Part shown: piece after piece, positions 9,409-18,798 of the stretch
How the letters are laid out: every line of letters starts with the position of its first letter
How positions within the stretch are numbered: the stretch's first letter is position 1
Source: Alkalitalea saponilacus
Lineage (GTDB): Bacteria > Bacteroidota > Bacteroidia > Bacteroidales > Marinilabiliaceae
Assembly: GCF_900168165.1 (NCBI RefSeq)
Contig: NZ_FUYV01000004.1
Span: forward strand, 175,048 to 239,047
DNA length: 64,000 nucleotides
Direction of reading: 5' to 3'
Program-made: the position numbers and the translations under genes
Notes under the pieces: model-generated
What the model saw: the letters and a program-made list of their open reading frames with translations, nothing else
Told to the model about the DNA's origin: nothing
Database searches by the model: none

Positions 9409-10730
9409 ATGGAATTTGCAATTAAAGACTCGATATCGGAATTTGAAGCGATTTGAAACAGATCATATTCCGGCCATTCATCTACGCGGGAAATAACTCT
9501 ATCCATTAATTGACGAATATCTGTTGCCAGCATTGGACCTTTCCAAGTGTTGCTATTAAATAATAAAACATAAGATATGCCATCATCTCTACGAACCATT
9601 AATGTGGATGTCCCTGATAATGTGCCTGTTCTGAACCATTGGCGACTATTGGCTCCTCTCCATCCAAGTGGTTGAAAACCAACAGATACAGGTGTTGTCA
9701 TGATTTCAATGCTCTCTTTGGTTAAAATATCTTCAGGATAAGGCATCCCATCTATTACCAAAAGAAATTGCAGTATGTCGGTTGCAGATCCAATCCACCC
9801 TCCTGCTGCACCTAAAGTCTCGATGTCGTTTCCTCCATATGAACGTGGTACCTGGGTCTCAAACCCCATGAAATCGTCCACCAAAGGCGTGTTTTCAGGT
9901 TCATAATATTTCACCTCCAAATCCGCCCTTTCTTCTAGAAAACTGCCCCCAATTCGCATATCATAAACGCCTATTGGATATAATATGTTATGATTAATGA
10001 ACGATTCGTAAGTTTCACCACTGACAGTTTCTATGACTTTACCAAGAATTGCATATCCCAGGTTTGAGTAAGCCGACATGGTGCCTGGCCGAAAATGCAA
10101 TGGTCTTGCAAGCATAAATGTAATGATATCCTCATCATTCACAGGGAGATCTTTCCCCAATCTTCTGGCTACTACTTGTGGCATAAACATCGGGTCACCC
10201 CATCGGTTTGTCCAGCCTCCGGAATGATTTAACAGATGAATAACCTGTATTCTTTCTACATTTCTATCTCTGTATTGATCGTACGGTGCATAATTAAGAA
10301 TTCCCTCTTCTCCAAAAACGTAATCATCTAAACTAATCACGCCTTCCTCTACCAGTTTCATGATTCCTGCTGCAGTAATTAATTTAGAAATGCTAGCTGT
10401 ACGAAAAAGATGATAAGGTTCAACCGGAATTTCATTCTCAGCGTCTGAATAACCAAAACCCCTGGCATATACAACCTGTCCGTCCTTCGCAATGGCCACT
10501 GAAGCTCCCATTAATTCCCAACGATTCATGAATCTACTCATTTGCTGCTCTACGTGCATAAAAGCAGAATCGTTTGATAATGTATTCGGTATTCGAATAG
10601 AATTGATCATTGGTGAAGGTGGAATATGATCCGTACCAAAAGTTTTTATTGATGGCCCGGTTGTATATTTAATTCCAAAACCTGTGATGATTCCGATCAA
10701 TAAATATAGTAGAGTTCTTTTAATATGCAT
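9402..10730 (-). CDS. Membrane-anchored serine hydrolase (beta-lactamase/class C PBP-like family)
   Basis: A 442-residue protein of the beta-lactamase superfamily (PF00144). An N-terminal hydrophobic segment (residues 6-22, no lipobox cysteine) should anchor or export it. The nucleophile motif SxxK is Ser113-Lys116 (TASISK) and the second motif YxN is Tyr222-Asn224 (YSN). A glycine-rich stretch near 380-395 (FRTGTLSGTSTLMV) occupies the place of the third motif. Such proteins include esterases, peptidases and D,D-carboxypeptidases; true beta-lactamase activity is not implied. The last 7 bases lie in the duplicated 328-bp unit, so the stop codon sits at the repeat border. A terminator-like hairpin separates it from the next upstream gene. 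Confidence 0.88.
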   Translation of the reverse strand: MHIKRTLLYLLIGIITGFGIKYTTGPSIKTFGTDHIPPSPMINSIRIPNTLSNDSAFMHVEQQMSRFMNRWELMGASVAIAKDGQVVYARGFGYSDAENEIPVEPYHLFRTASISKLITAAGIMKLVEEGVISLDDYVFGEEGILNYAPYDQYRDRNVERIQVIHLLNHSGGWTNRWGDPMFMPQVVARRLGKDLPVNDEDIITFMLARPLHFRPGTMSAYSNLGYAILGKVIETVSGETYESFINHNILYPIGVYDMRIGGSFLEERADLEVKYYEPENTPLVDDFMGFETQVPRSYGGNDIETLGAAGGWIGSATDILQFLLVIDGMPYPEDILTKESIEIMTTPVSVGFQPLGWRGANSRQWFRTGTLSGTSTLMVRRDDGISYVLLFNSNTWKGPMLATDIRQLMDRVISRVDEWPEYDLFQIASNSDIESLIANSIN

Positions 10731-10792
10731 TTCTTTGTTTTTGCTCGTGAAATCCTGTGCAAAATTACGTAATTTAAATGAAAAGGTTTTAA

Positions 10793-10836
10793 AAAAGCCT
10801 GTATAAAGTACGTTTTTGTACTTTATAAAGGCTTTT
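10793..10836. terminator. Terminator between redoxin and serine hydrolase genes
   Basis: A 19-bp inverted repeat with one mismatch (arms 10793-10811 and 10818-10836, core AAAGCCT/AGGCTTT, loop GTTTTT). It lies downstream of the minus-strand thioredoxin-fold gene and has A/T runs on both sides. Confidence 0.78.
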
Positions 10837-10905
10837 AATATTTTTGTTTCGGTAGCGAGATGCTTTATTGGTTATCTCATGCTCTCTTTTTTAACAGGCT
10901 GTCTT

Positions 10906-11505
10906 TTACTCTCTGAATTTAATTGTACAGCCAATGGCACGGGTTTCTGTAACCTTAGGTTTCTGACCTGCCAGAAGAGCATCAATGGCTTGTGCCACAT
11001 ACTTCTCTTTAACATCGGAAGCATCCTGAGGATTATCGTCAATGGCGCCAATGTATGCCACGGTAAAATGGTCACCTTCGTTTTTCAATAAATATACGTG
11101 TGGAGTTCTTGTTGCTCCAAATTTTTTGAATAGTTGCTTGTCATCTAACAAATATGGGAAGTTAAAACCTTTCTCTGCTGCATTGGTAATCATATAAGAG
11201 AAACCATCGGCAGGAACTATTGTGGAATCGTTTGGGTTAATGGCAATCAATGGAAATTTTTTGGGTTCATATTTTTTCTGCAACTCTATCATACGTGACT
11301 CATACAAAACCACATAAGGACAGTGGTTACAGGAGAATACAACAATTACCCCTTTTTGATCTTTATAATCGTCAAGCGATACCCATTGGTGATCTATGTT
11401 TTTTAATTTAAAACCAGGAGCTTTATCTCCAACTTTTAATTGTGCACCAGCTGTAAAGGTAACTAAAGCTAGTGTCATCATCATTACGTACTTGAATGTT
11501 TTCAT
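10906..11505 (-). CDS. Exported thioredoxin-fold (redoxin) protein
   Basis: A 199-residue protein: signal peptide 1-21 (ending FTAGAQ), then an AhpC/TSA-like thioredoxin fold. The redox motif is Cys59-Asn-His-Cys62 in VVFSCNHCPYV, followed by NPNDS and the cis-proline segment TRTPHVYLL near 150. This matches the thioredoxin-family proteins with an SCNHCPYV motif often called redoxin-domain proteins; they are thought to act in thiol exchange or peroxide reduction in the envelope. It lies 65 bp downstream of a TlpA-like gene on the same strand, so both could serve periplasmic disulfide chemistry. The substrate is unknown. Confidence 0.87.
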   Translation of the reverse strand: MKTFKYVMMMTLALVTFTAGAQLKVGDKAPGFKLKNIDHQWVSLDDYKDQKGVIVVFSCNHCPYVVLYESRMIELQKKYEPKKFPLIAINPNDSTIVPADGFSYMITNAAEKGFNFPYLLDDKQLFKKFGATRTPHVYLLKNEGDHFTVAYIGAIDDNPQDASDVKEKYVAQAIDALLAGQKPKVTETRAIGCTIKFRE

Positions 11506-11570
11506 AATTGTTAATGTTTTGGTGAAAAATGTAAATGGTTAAATCTGTTCTGATCTTATATTTGTTAGTT

Positions 11571-12056
11571 TTATTCTCCAGAAACTTCCCCTATCATCTC
11601 CATTAGCCGCTCATAGTTAATTTCTCCTTCATAGAAAGATCTTCTGTCCCGGTTAATAATAAGTGTAGCCGGTATGGCTCCTGTCCAGGCATTGTCAACC
11701 CTAGATATCCATTCTCCACCTCTGGGTGTTACTGTAAGAATGACATCATGTGTTACAGTGTGGTTTTCAAGAAATGGTAAAACGCGGCTCTCCTTTTGAT
11801 TAGGGAAATCAAGACTTGCCATGATAACTTGAACAGGTTGCCCTTGGTATGATTTCTCTATTCGGTTGAATTCCGGAATTTCTTTTACGCAAGGTAAACA
11901 CCATGTTGCCCAAAAGTTTACAACATAAATGGTGTCTGATGGAGTCTCTATTCTCTTTAATAATTGACTAATCTCAACATCAGGAACCTCTCTGGTTTCT
12001 CCCATTGCAGTTAAAGAGATGGATATTGCTAAGAGTGATAATAATATAATTCGCAT
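11571..12056 (-). CDS. TlpA-like periplasmic thiol-disulfide oxidoreductase
   Basis: About 161 residues from the ATG at 12056. The frame is open for 23 more codons upstream, but that segment is cysteine-rich and unlike a protein start, while MRIILLSLLAISISLTAMG is a good signal peptide. Catalytic motif Cys53-Leu-Pro-Cys56 in FWATWCLPC; the cis-proline lies in GAIPATLIIN. TlpA/ResA-type proteins reduce disulfides of exported partners such as apocytochromes. It lies upstream of a second exported thioredoxin-fold gene on the same strand. Confidence 0.87.
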   Translation of the reverse strand: MRIILLSLLAISISLTAMGETREVPDVEISQLLKRIETPSDTIYVVNFWATWCLPCVKEIPEFNRIEKSYQGQPVQVIMASLDFPNQKESRVLPFLENHTVTHDVILTVTPRGGEWISRVDNAWTGAIPATLIINRDRRSFYEGEINYERLMEMIGEVSGE

Positions 12057-12140
12057 AATAATACATTTTATACTGAAACAGCAGTATAGCAATAAATGTT
12101 CACTGTAATAGCATTTCACGTTCATTTTTCAGATTAGGTA

Positions 12141-13370
12141 TTAATCATTCTTTTTAAGAGGACCTGGTTTTACCCTCGCTACCATCAGGAGTCTTATAAT
12201 CAAAACCAGCCATACAGGAACAAGCGATGCAGGAATATATTGCGGAATAAATGAGAATCCGGTTAATAATACGACCAGCGCAACTAATACCAGGAGATTT
12301 ATGTAACGATTGAATCTGTTGTTATACCAGGCAGCTCGTATTACGAACAGATGCAGGGGGTTTGCCCAAAGCAAATGCCAGTTTGGACCGGTAACCGAGT
12401 GTTCAGTAAAGAACCATAAAAAACAAATTAATAAACCAAGTATTGATGTAAAGCCGAAGATAACTACATTGACCCATTTTAAGAATATTTTTCGTTTATA
12501 CTCCCACGCTGTGACAGCAATAATTATTAATGAAATAGTCCACAATACAAGCATTGGTGAAAGAAAAGGGTATTGGGCATCTTGTTGAAACTCCAACACG
12601 GTTTGGATTTCAAGTGCTACTGGTTGATTGTTGTCATTCCGGGTAGCAGTTTCAAACTGCCACATAAGATAGTCTGGTAAAAACTGTATGGATGATTTAT
12701 CTACAAGATCATCAGTTGGTTGCCCCAACAGAATATCCAAGCCCAGTTTGGTCCACGGGCGATGCTGCAGATAATAAGCAATGGCATCTCTAAATGTCAT
12801 ATTCTCCAAATAATCAGGAATTTCAAAGTTTACACCTTGGGGAATAAACTCAATGGCCATGTCGCGTACTCTTGTTGCACAATTATCAAAGAAGAAGTGA
12901 TACTGGTAATAGCGATTTTCGGGTTCTGCGTTAATGATTAATGCCCGGAAAAGTTGTTGTTTTTCGTTTTGGGTTAAGTCCAACGTTTGTTCCCAAACAC
13001 TCCTTCCAGAAAACTGATATTCATAAAGAAAATGTTGGTAAGAGGTAACCGACAACATATAATTTAATTGCCCCCTCATGAACTTGAGGTAGAAATTAGG
13101 GGTATTAAAATTGAACGTGCCATAATTAAAAACATAATCGGTTTCAGTGGCAGGATCTTTTACTCTGATTGCTGTATGTCCGAATAAACTGTATAGCTCA
13201 TCTCCTGGTGCACAGGTTAAAATACTAATAGAAGCGTCAGGTGAAAGTTGAGATTTTATTGGGATAAAACTATTTAACAGTATGAAAAAGATAAGAATCC
13301 AATATTTGAAAAGGCTTTTATCATATCTAGTTGTTTTTAAAAACTCCTTTGAGATATTGTTATGTCTCAT
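12141..13370 (-). CDS. DUF4105 (Lnb-like N-terminal domain) membrane protein
   Basis: About 409 residues from the ATG at 13370. An upstream Met at 13466 is in frame but would put 32 polar residues before the export signal FKYWILIFFILLNSFIPIKS. Residues about 45-220 match the Bacteroidota DUF4105 family (ISILTCAPGDELYSLFGHTA, then VFNYGTFNF and YLKFMRGQLNYML). A histidine and a cysteine in that block (FGHTAIR, FFDNCATRVRD) are the usual conserved polar residues and suggest a papain-like periplasmic enzyme. The C-terminal third has about five membrane spans. It lies 15 bp upstream of the region before the TlpA-like gene, on the same strand. Function in Bacteroidota is not established. Confidence 0.82.
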   Translation of the reverse strand: MRHNNISKEFLKTTRYDKSLFKYWILIFFILLNSFIPIKSQLSPDASISILTCAPGDELYSLFGHTAIRVKDPATETDYVFNYGTFNFNTPNFYLKFMRGQLNYMLSVTSYQHFLYEYQFSGRSVWEQTLDLTQNEKQQLFRALIINAEPENRYYQYHFFFDNCATRVRDMAIEFIPQGVNFEIPDYLENMTFRDAIAYYLQHRPWTKLGLDILLGQPTDDLVDKSSIQFLPDYLMWQFETATRNDNNQPVALEIQTVLEFQQDAQYPFLSPMLVLWTISLIIIAVTAWEYKRKIFLKWVNVVIFGFTSILGLLICFLWFFTEHSVTGPNWHLLWANPLHLFVIRAAWYNNRFNRYINLLVLVALVVLLTGFSFIPQYIPASLVPVWLVLIIRLLMVARVKPGPLKKND

Positions 13371-14169
13371 ATTGCAATGAATTGGCAATTTGCCTTCATA
13401 TCCGCCGAAATTGCTGCTTTTTTCATTGCTTACATCCTTTATTATTTTACAATTAGCTTGCATCATTTTTAGCTCAATTTGAATTCTAATTAAATATTTT
13501 TTGGGTTAAAAAGGCATGGATGTGATGTTTTATTATTTTCCACTAATATAATTAAAAAAGAGAAACCATCATGAGAATGGATTATTTAGTACCCGTCGTG
13601 ACATATACAGATGTAAACCATTTTTTCATCTAAACACTTACGATACTTATCTGAGAATACACATATGTAAACCCCTTTGTGATTACATATGTATCATCTC
13701 TTTTTATGTGAGAGAGCATTAATAAAATGAGAATACAATACAATACGGAGGAATTCTAATGCAACTGGATGTTCTCCCGCAATCAAAATGCTTAATAACT
13801 CACTTATCTATAAACAGAATCATAGAATTTCTAGTATCGTTTTATATTCATTCGAATTAAACACTTTATTTCCTATTTAAATATATTGTAGATTAGAACT
13901 TATAGATCTAAATAATTGTTTCTGGGGATGCGAATTAAGTACTTAAGTTGTCATTATGTGGCTTAAATGTTTGCTTAAGAATTAACTTAAGTATATTTTT
14001 ACGGTAAATTAATACATAATAGTTCGTTAATCTTTTTTATTTAATTATCAAAATTATACTAACTGATAGTTGTATTATTCAATCATCTGATATTTAGAAG
14101 CTTACTCGCATCTAACATCTAACCCTGAATATCACGGGAAAAGTCTAACAATCAATTGAATACCAAATA
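13371..14169. other. AT-rich 0.8-kb spacer with palindromic sites
   Basis: No convincing gene on either strand; stops are frequent in all frames. It separates two divergently transcribed genes (DUF4105 leftward, NtrC-like remnant rightward). It contains three ACATATGT-type palindromes between 13606 and 13695, listed separately. Otherwise it is low-complexity AT-rich sequence with repeated TTAAGTA words around 13935-13990. Confidence 0.6.
13606..13695. promoter_or_regulatory. Cluster of three ACATATGT-like operator candidates
   Basis: Sites: TACAGATGTA (13606-13615), a site centred on ACATATGT at 13661-13668 followed by AAAC, and GATTACATATGTATC (13681-13695). The last two centres are 24 bp apart. 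The same core occurs before pyrK (17085-17096), inside the XRE gene (17444-17455) and, as GATTAC-4 nt-GTAATC, upstream of the XRE gene (17835-17850). This suggests a shared DNA-binding protein. Confidence 0.5.
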
Positions 14170-15318
14170 ATGATACAATTCACATCTATTCCGGAAAGAC
14201 CTTTGAACTGTAGGGAGGCTCTCATGCAGGTATGGGCTGATATTTTTCCGGGAATAGATCGTGTAGTACTGTTATATAATCATCTCAATGGAGATTTAGG
14301 TGGAGAGGAACTCATTCTGGTCGACAAGCAATACCGACGCCGGAATGTGATCGGAAGTGATCGTTTGTTGCGAAAAGATGCTTTTTTCGATGCACAGCCA
14401 GGATACAACTGGATACACAAAGACCAACTTCCTTTTGAAGGGGAACAACAAATGCCTGGTCAATTGAAGATATTTTCAGAATTTCAGCATGTTGTACTGC
14501 ACATTAAAATGCGTTTTGAAGATGGAATTGATCACTATTTCCTGTTTTTCCGTGAGGATCAAAGCAATTTTGGTATTCATCGCATTCAGGGAGCTTTAGA
14601 TACAGGTAGAAAAGCCTTAATTGGCTCGATAGTTTACCGCTTTGTGAGAACGTTTTACCAGACAAAGAGTCGTGACATCCAATACATAAAGCAGTTTACA
14701 GATGTAGTCAAGTCAGTTTTGAATGGAAAAGACGATTGCAATGTGTCAAATGAGGACGAGAAAAGGTTGTGGGTCTCGCAATGGGCTGAAGATTTTTTGG
14801 TCTCTCTTTCTGATAAGCATTCTGTGAATCTTCAAATATCAAAGAGTGCTCTGGAAAAGTTAATCTCTTGCGGAAGTTTCAAAAAAGCTAAAGAGGCGTT
14901 GATTAAAGCTGCTGGATTGGTTATCATGCTTAATACATCTGCCAATGATGATAAAGATTATATCATTCATTCCCAATACCTAAATTTGGGCGAGCATCGG
15001 GAGCACACCCCTAATACTAGTAGTGAAAACTTCAAACCCAAAGGTCGGTTGGCACGGACTAAATCACTGCTGGACAACCTCGAACAGGCTGCTGCGGAGC
15101 TTTATAGCCGTGGTGATGATATCACCGGTGCATCCGTCGGACAAATGCTTAAACGACCGGTCTCCGCTCCTGCCATTACCGATGCGCTTCGAAAAAACAG
15201 TGAGCGAATTTTACGATTATTAAACAAATACCCTGATCAATGGCCATTAATCAGAGAACAATTCCGTCCGTTGGTGAATCTGGTGGAAAAGTCTGTTAAT
15301 ATGCGTGGTGTTGGGTAA
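14170..15318 (+). CDS. NtrC-like regulator remnant without AAA+ core (unknown function)
   Basis: A 382-residue cytoplasmic protein with no signal peptide or membrane span. Residues 1-165 look like a sensory GAF-type fold (VVLLYNHLNGDLGGEELILVD; HYFLFFREDQSNFGI). Residues about 207-275 resemble the helical lid that closes the AAA+ module of sigma-54 activators (ISKSALEKLISCGSFKKAKEALIKAAGLVIML recalls the PEALELLLSYxWPGNVRELENVIERAVIL pattern). Residues 295-350 form a helix-rich, possibly Fis/HTH-like end (ITGASVGQMLKRPVSAPAIT). No Walker A, Walker B or GAFTGA motif is present, so ATPase function is absent. This is my own reading of weak similarity, not a database result. The gene stands alone, with palindromic sites upstream, and converges on pyrD with a 10-bp gap. 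Confidence 0.6.
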   Translation: MIQFTSIPERPLNCREALMQVWADIFPGIDRVVLLYNHLNGDLGGEELILVDKQYRRRNVIGSDRLLRKDAFFDAQPGYNWIHKDQLPFEGEQQMPGQLKIFSEFQHVVLHIKMRFEDGIDHYFLFFREDQSNFGIHRIQGALDTGRKALIGSIVYRFVRTFYQTKSRDIQYIKQFTDVVKSVLNGKDDCNVSNEDEKRLWVSQWAEDFLVSLSDKHSVNLQISKSALEKLISCGSFKKAKEALIKAAGLVIMLNTSANDDKDYIIHSQYLNLGEHREHTPNTSSENFKPKGRLARTKSLLDNLEQAAAELYSRGDDITGASVGQMLKRPVSAPAITDALRKNSERILRLLNKYPDQWPLIREQFRPLVNLVEKSVNMRGVG

Positions 15319-15328
15319 CTAAAGTAAA

Positions 15329-16243
15329 TCAGCCTGTAATTAATGCGCCTGTGAGTTGTTTTACATCATCCATCTGATTTCTTTCCAAATACTCTCTGAT
15401 CCCGTTAATGACTTTGATGGTGATGGTTGGATCGATAAAATTGGCGGTGCCAATTTGGATTGCAGAAGCACCAGCCAGTAAAAACTCTATGGCATCTTCC
15501 GCCGAGGCAATACCACCCATTCCAACAACTGGCACATTTACAGCTTGTGATACCTGCCATACCATGCGCAAAGCCACCGGTTTAACACACGGCCCGGATA
15601 GGCCGCCGGTTATGGTTGATAACACAGGTTTACGGCTGTTAACATCGATGGCCATACCCAAGAGTGTATTGATCAGTGATACTGAATCAGCACCTGACCC
15701 CTCTACTCCTTTAGCAATTTCAGTGATATCGGTTACATTTGGAGAGAGTTTAACCATGAGATGTTTTTTGTAAACCTTTCGTACTGCATTGGTAACTGCA
15801 ATGGCAGATGGGCAGCTGGTTCCGAATGCCATGCCACCTTCTTTTACATTGGGGCAGGATATGTTGAGTTCAATGCCGGGAATGGCATCCAGTTCGTTTA
15901 TCTTTTCAGCCGTTTCAACATACTCTTCAACAGTTGAACCAGAAACGTTTACAAGAATATTTGTCTTGAAGTTTTTAATTCTTGGATATATGTCATTGAT
16001 AAAACCATCTACACCCTTGTTTTGAAGTCCAACGGCATTCAACATGCCTTTTGGTGTTTCAGCCATTCTTGGGTAAGCATTTCCTTCCCGGGCGTGCAGG
16101 GTTGTTCCTTTAACAACGATGCCGCCTAGGGCATTTATATCGATAAAATCGGCATATTCTTCACCATACCCGAAGGTACCTGAAGCTGTCATCACTGGGT
16201 TAGATAATGACAGTTCTCCCAATTGTACTTTTAAATTTCCCAT
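15329..16243 (-). CDS. pyrD: Dihydroorotate dehydrogenase B, catalytic subunit
   Basis: A 304-residue class 1B enzyme: oxidises dihydroorotate to orotate with FMN and passes electrons to PyrK and NAD in pyrimidine synthesis. Motifs: [10 protein letters not shown] near the start, [11 protein letters not shown] containing the class 1 catalytic cysteine, KLSPNVTDI, and the FMN phosphate loops GLSGP and [11 protein letters not shown]. The start overlaps the end of pyrK by 13 bp, which fits a translationally coupled pair. Confidence 0.95.
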   Translation of the reverse strand: MGNLKVQLGELSLSNPVMTASGTFGYGEEYADFIDINALGGIVVKGTTLHAREGNAYPRMAETPKGMLNAVGLQNKGVDGFINDIYPRIKNFKTNILVNVSGSTVEEYVETAEKINELDAIPGIELNISCPNVKEGGMAFGTSCPSAIAVTNAVRKVYKKHLMVKLSPNVTDITEIAKGVEGSGADSVSLINTLLGMAIDVNSRKPVLSTITGGLSGPCVKPVALRMVWQVSQAVNVPVVGMGGIASAEDAIEFLLAGASAIQIGTANFIDPTITIKVINGIREYLERNQMDDVKQLTGALITG

Positions 16244-17004
16244 TTTAAATATTTTGAGTCAAATACTGGTCCATCCACACAGGTACATTTATGTCCGTCA
16301 ACTGTGGGGGTTACACAACACAAACAGGCACCAAAACCACATGCCATGTGATTTTCCAACGAAACCTGACATGTTATTCCCCGACTGCCGGCGTATTTGG
16401 CCAACACTTTCATCATGGCATCGGGGCCACAAGTGTATATGTGGTCAAATTCAGGCGTTTCTGTTTTCATTATTGGATGGTGTATTACAAATCCTTTATG
16501 ACCGGCAGAACCATCTTCGGTGGTCACGTACACATCGCCCAACTGTTCGTAAGCATCAAGGCGAATGAGTGTGGCTGCTGTTCGGCCACCGATAAGAAAT
16601 TTAGGTCTGATGCCATTCTCTACAAAATGCCGACCCAAAAAAAGCAACGGTGCAACGCCACATCCTCCACCTACCAACAAAACCCGATTGGATTTTGGAA
16701 GGGAGTATCCGGTTCCTAAGGGATAAACAAGATTTAACTGATCTCCGGATTTTAATTTGGCCAGCACGCGGGTTCCTTCTCCAACTTCCTGAATTAGAAG
16801 TTTAATGGTATTATTGCTATAATCCACATCATGTATCGACAAAGGACGACGAAGAAATGCATTTTCAGCTCCATCGACTCGCACTTCTGCAAACTGTCCC
16901 GGAACCATGGAAGGGAGTTCTCCGGGATGTTGCAGTGTTAATACAACAAATTCATCAGTCTCTCGCTGGTTGGTTATAATTGTAAAATCAGTGATGTGTT
17001 TCAT
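16231..17004 (-). CDS. pyrK: Dihydroorotate dehydrogenase B, electron-transfer subunit
   Basis: About 257 residues from the ATG at 17004; an in-frame Met 13 codons upstream is less likely because homologues start at this point. It belongs to the ferredoxin-NADP reductase family with FAD motif RRPLSIHD, a nucleotide-binding loop [12 protein letters not shown], and a C-terminal [2Fe-2S] set of cysteines in [11 protein letters not shown] then HKCTC. It forms the PyrK2PyrD2 complex and hands electrons to NAD. Palindromes at 17044-17060 and 17085-17096 lie in its promoter region, so the pair may be regulated. Confidence 0.94.
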   Translation of the reverse strand: MKHITDFTIITNQRETDEFVVLTLQHPGELPSMVPGQFAEVRVDGAENAFLRRPLSIHDVDYSNNTIKLLIQEVGEGTRVLAKLKSGDQLNLVYPLGTGYSLPKSNRVLLVGGGCGVAPLLFLGRHFVENGIRPKFLIGGRTAATLIRLDAYEQLGDVYVTTEDGSAGHKGFVIHHPIMKTETPEFDHIYTCGPDAMMKVLAKYAGSRGITCQVSLENHMACGFGACLCCVTPTVDGHKCTCVDGPVFDSKYLKWEI

Positions 17005-17043
17005 TCGGTTATTATATTTTGATTTACATAGTTCAGTTCTCAA

Positions 17044-17096
17044 TAGATGTAGAACATCTAAAATGTAAAGTTGGTTTGATCTATTTACATATGTAA
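17044..17096. promoter_or_regulatory. Two palindromes upstream of pyrKD
   Basis: TAGATGT-AGA-ACATCTA (17044-17060) is a perfect 7-bp inverted repeat, and TTACATATGTAA (17085-17096) is a perfect 12-bp palindrome. They lie 40 and 81 bp upstream of the preferred pyrK start. The second has the same core as sites near the XRE gene and in the spacer at 13.6 kb. Confidence 0.5.
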
Positions 17097-17285
17097 TTTA
17101 AACTGAATGTAATTTTTAATTCTCTGCAAAGATAGTTATTTCATTGAAATAAATTTGGGTTTTTAATCGCAGAATTGATAGCATAATGGTGTGATATGTA
17201 TAAATCAAATGAAGACTTGAAGGCGATACCCATAACCTGATAGTTATGAATAGGCATTACCTTTGGTGATTTATATATGTTAGAT

Positions 17286-17741
17286 TTAATTATCAGTTGG
17301 CTTATATTCCTTGAATGTTCCGTTGGCGTAAAAAACAACAATTCGTTCAACATTTTGATTGGTTTCAACAGATAAGTTCTCTTTCTTCTGCGATTGATTA
17401 TCAGGCTTTTCATTTTCATCTTTTTCCGCACTACCCGCATTGGTTACATATGTAATCCCGGGCTCTTCTTTTATTGTGTCAAACAGACCCGTAGGTTTAT
17501 TGGATGGTGGTTTAACCTTAACCTCCTGATCAGCACGATAGATTTCGCCATTACCGGTAATTAACCAATCGCTGGATATATGGGGGAAGTTTTTTAATAT
17601 TTTCTGAATAACCTCCAGACTGGGATTGTTTCTTCCTGATAAAATATGGCTTACTGCTGACCGTTGTACGCCGACTATTTCAGAGAACTTCACTGGACTC
17701 AGGTTTTCTTTCTTTAAAAGTATCTGCAGGCGCTCTTTCAT
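17286..17741 (-). CDS. XRE-type HTH transcriptional regulator
   Basis: A 151-residue protein. The N-terminal HTH (residues about 5-65) reads LSPVKFSEIVGVQRSAVSHILSGRNNPS, a Cro/CI-type fold, followed by LKNFPHISSDWLITGNGEIY, typical of Bacteroidota XRE regulators. A polar, low-complexity linker (70-130) leads to a short beta-like tail (ERIVVFYANGTFKEYKP) that may mediate dimerisation. It lies on the same strand upstream of pyrKD. The palindrome GATTAC-4 nt-GTAATC at 17835-17850, about 95-110 bp before the start, is a candidate autoregulatory operator. No adjacent phage genes argue for a prophage repressor. Confidence 0.85.
   Translation of the reverse strand: MKERLQILLKKENLSPVKFSEIVGVQRSAVSHILSGRNNPSLEVIQKILKNFPHISSDWLITGNGEIYRADQEVKVKPPSNKPTGLFDTIKEEPGITYVTNAGSAEKDENEKPDNQSQKKENLSVETNQNVERIVVFYANGTFKEYKPTDN
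17444..17455. promoter_or_regulatory. TTACATATGTAA palindrome inside the XRE gene
   Basis: A perfect 12-bp palindrome in the coding region for the polar linker of the XRE regulator, identical to the site upstream of pyrK. It could be an intragenic operator or a chance occurrence. Confidence 0.35.
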
Positions 17742-17834
17742 GTTGCTGGTTTTATTTCTCTTTTAACCTATGATGTTTTGGATTTTATAATCCTTTGGGT
17801 TTTGCTATTTAGCAAATAACTCTAAAACAATAAT

Positions 17835-17850
17835 GATTACAAACGTAATC
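17835..17850. promoter_or_regulatory. Candidate XRE autoregulatory operator
   Basis: GATTAC-AAAC-GTAATC is a perfect 6-bp inverted repeat with a 4-nt spacer, upstream of the XRE start at 17741. The 10-mer ACAAACGTAA from this site recurs 98 bp further upstream at 17937-17946. It is related to the TTACATATGTAA palindromes seen elsewhere in this region. Confidence 0.5.
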
Positions 17851-18770
17851 ACTTTCGAATGAGATTCTATTTTAGTTACATGTTTACAAAATTAATAAAT
17901 AGTTGGAATTTTCCAATTGATATTGTAATAATCATGACAAACGTAAACACCATTCCTGATCATTTCATTAATTTCAATAACTGCTCAATTACAATATTAC
18001 CTAATAATTTAAATGGGTTTTGTAAGTTGTATTATGTCAGTAACATAAGAATAGAATCCTAACAGTTTAATCAGTTAAATATGTTGCCTTTTTCCTATTA
18101 TTTCTCTCTGTGTTTTGATTGTCTCTATGGTTGTCTGTTCTGGAATTCAGTAGGTTGTCTTTTATGATTAAGTTTTAGTTCAGGAAGAATGTTTAAGTAA
18201 CTGGTTATTAAAGATAAATGAGTTGATTTTATAGATGGTCAGCTACTTAATGAATAAATATGCGCAAACATGCTTGGTCGGATTTAATTAATGGTTTATA
18301 TAGATGTCATAAGACTCTGGAAAAGTGATTAATAATAATTGAATATCCTGCTTTTGTATATCGCTAAACAACCATTTTTGTGCTGTTTACTTCTGTATTT
18401 AATGCTTTTCCCCTTCCCTACTCTTTTGTTTTTGATTTGAGAATTATAATTCACCATCATTATTATTGTGAATTGCGGTAAACTTAATAACTACATTATA
18501 TGGTCATAAATATGTCTGAATTCAAAAGCTGCTAAATATATAATTCTATGGTATGTTTCTGTAGAATTTGAAGTATGTAACTTCTAATGAAGATCTGGAA
18601 GGTATAACCTGTGAGTAGTTGTTCTTTTCAATGGATAGATCCGTAGGTGTTCCCTGAATTTGAAATGGCCTGAAATGCTGAAGTTTGATGTTTTGGGAAT
18701 AGTTTATTATAGGCACACAGCAGATTCTTGCGAAGTTAATTATGTTAATAACATTTTGAATGGATAAAAA

Positions 18771-18798
18771 AAAGGTGAATCCGGGAGGATTCACCTTT
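18771..18798 (-). terminator. Flavodoxin terminator
   Basis: Perfect 12-bp inverted repeat AAAGGTGAATCC / GGATTCACCTTT with a GGGA loop. On the minus strand it is followed by a T7 run, and it lies 27 bp after the flavodoxin stop codon. Confidence 0.88.

Noticed and set aside
9402-10730. Antibiotic resistance beta-lactamase
   Set aside because: SxxK and YxN only show the serine-hydrolase fold shared with many esterases and peptidases.
16291-16719. Long open frame opposite pyrK
   Set aside because: Antisense to conserved pyrK; no family likeness and no start context.
17286-17741. XRE gene as a prophage repressor
   Set aside because: No phage genes nearby; the neighbours are pyrKD and a flavodoxin gene.
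17859-18062. 67-codon open frame in the gap beside the XRE gene
   Set aside because: AT-driven sequence (Asn/Ile/Tyr-rich), no homology recognised, no promoter box.
18546-18794. 82-codon minus-strand frame before the flavodoxin terminator
   Set aside because: It runs into the flavodoxin terminator and has no protein-like segments.
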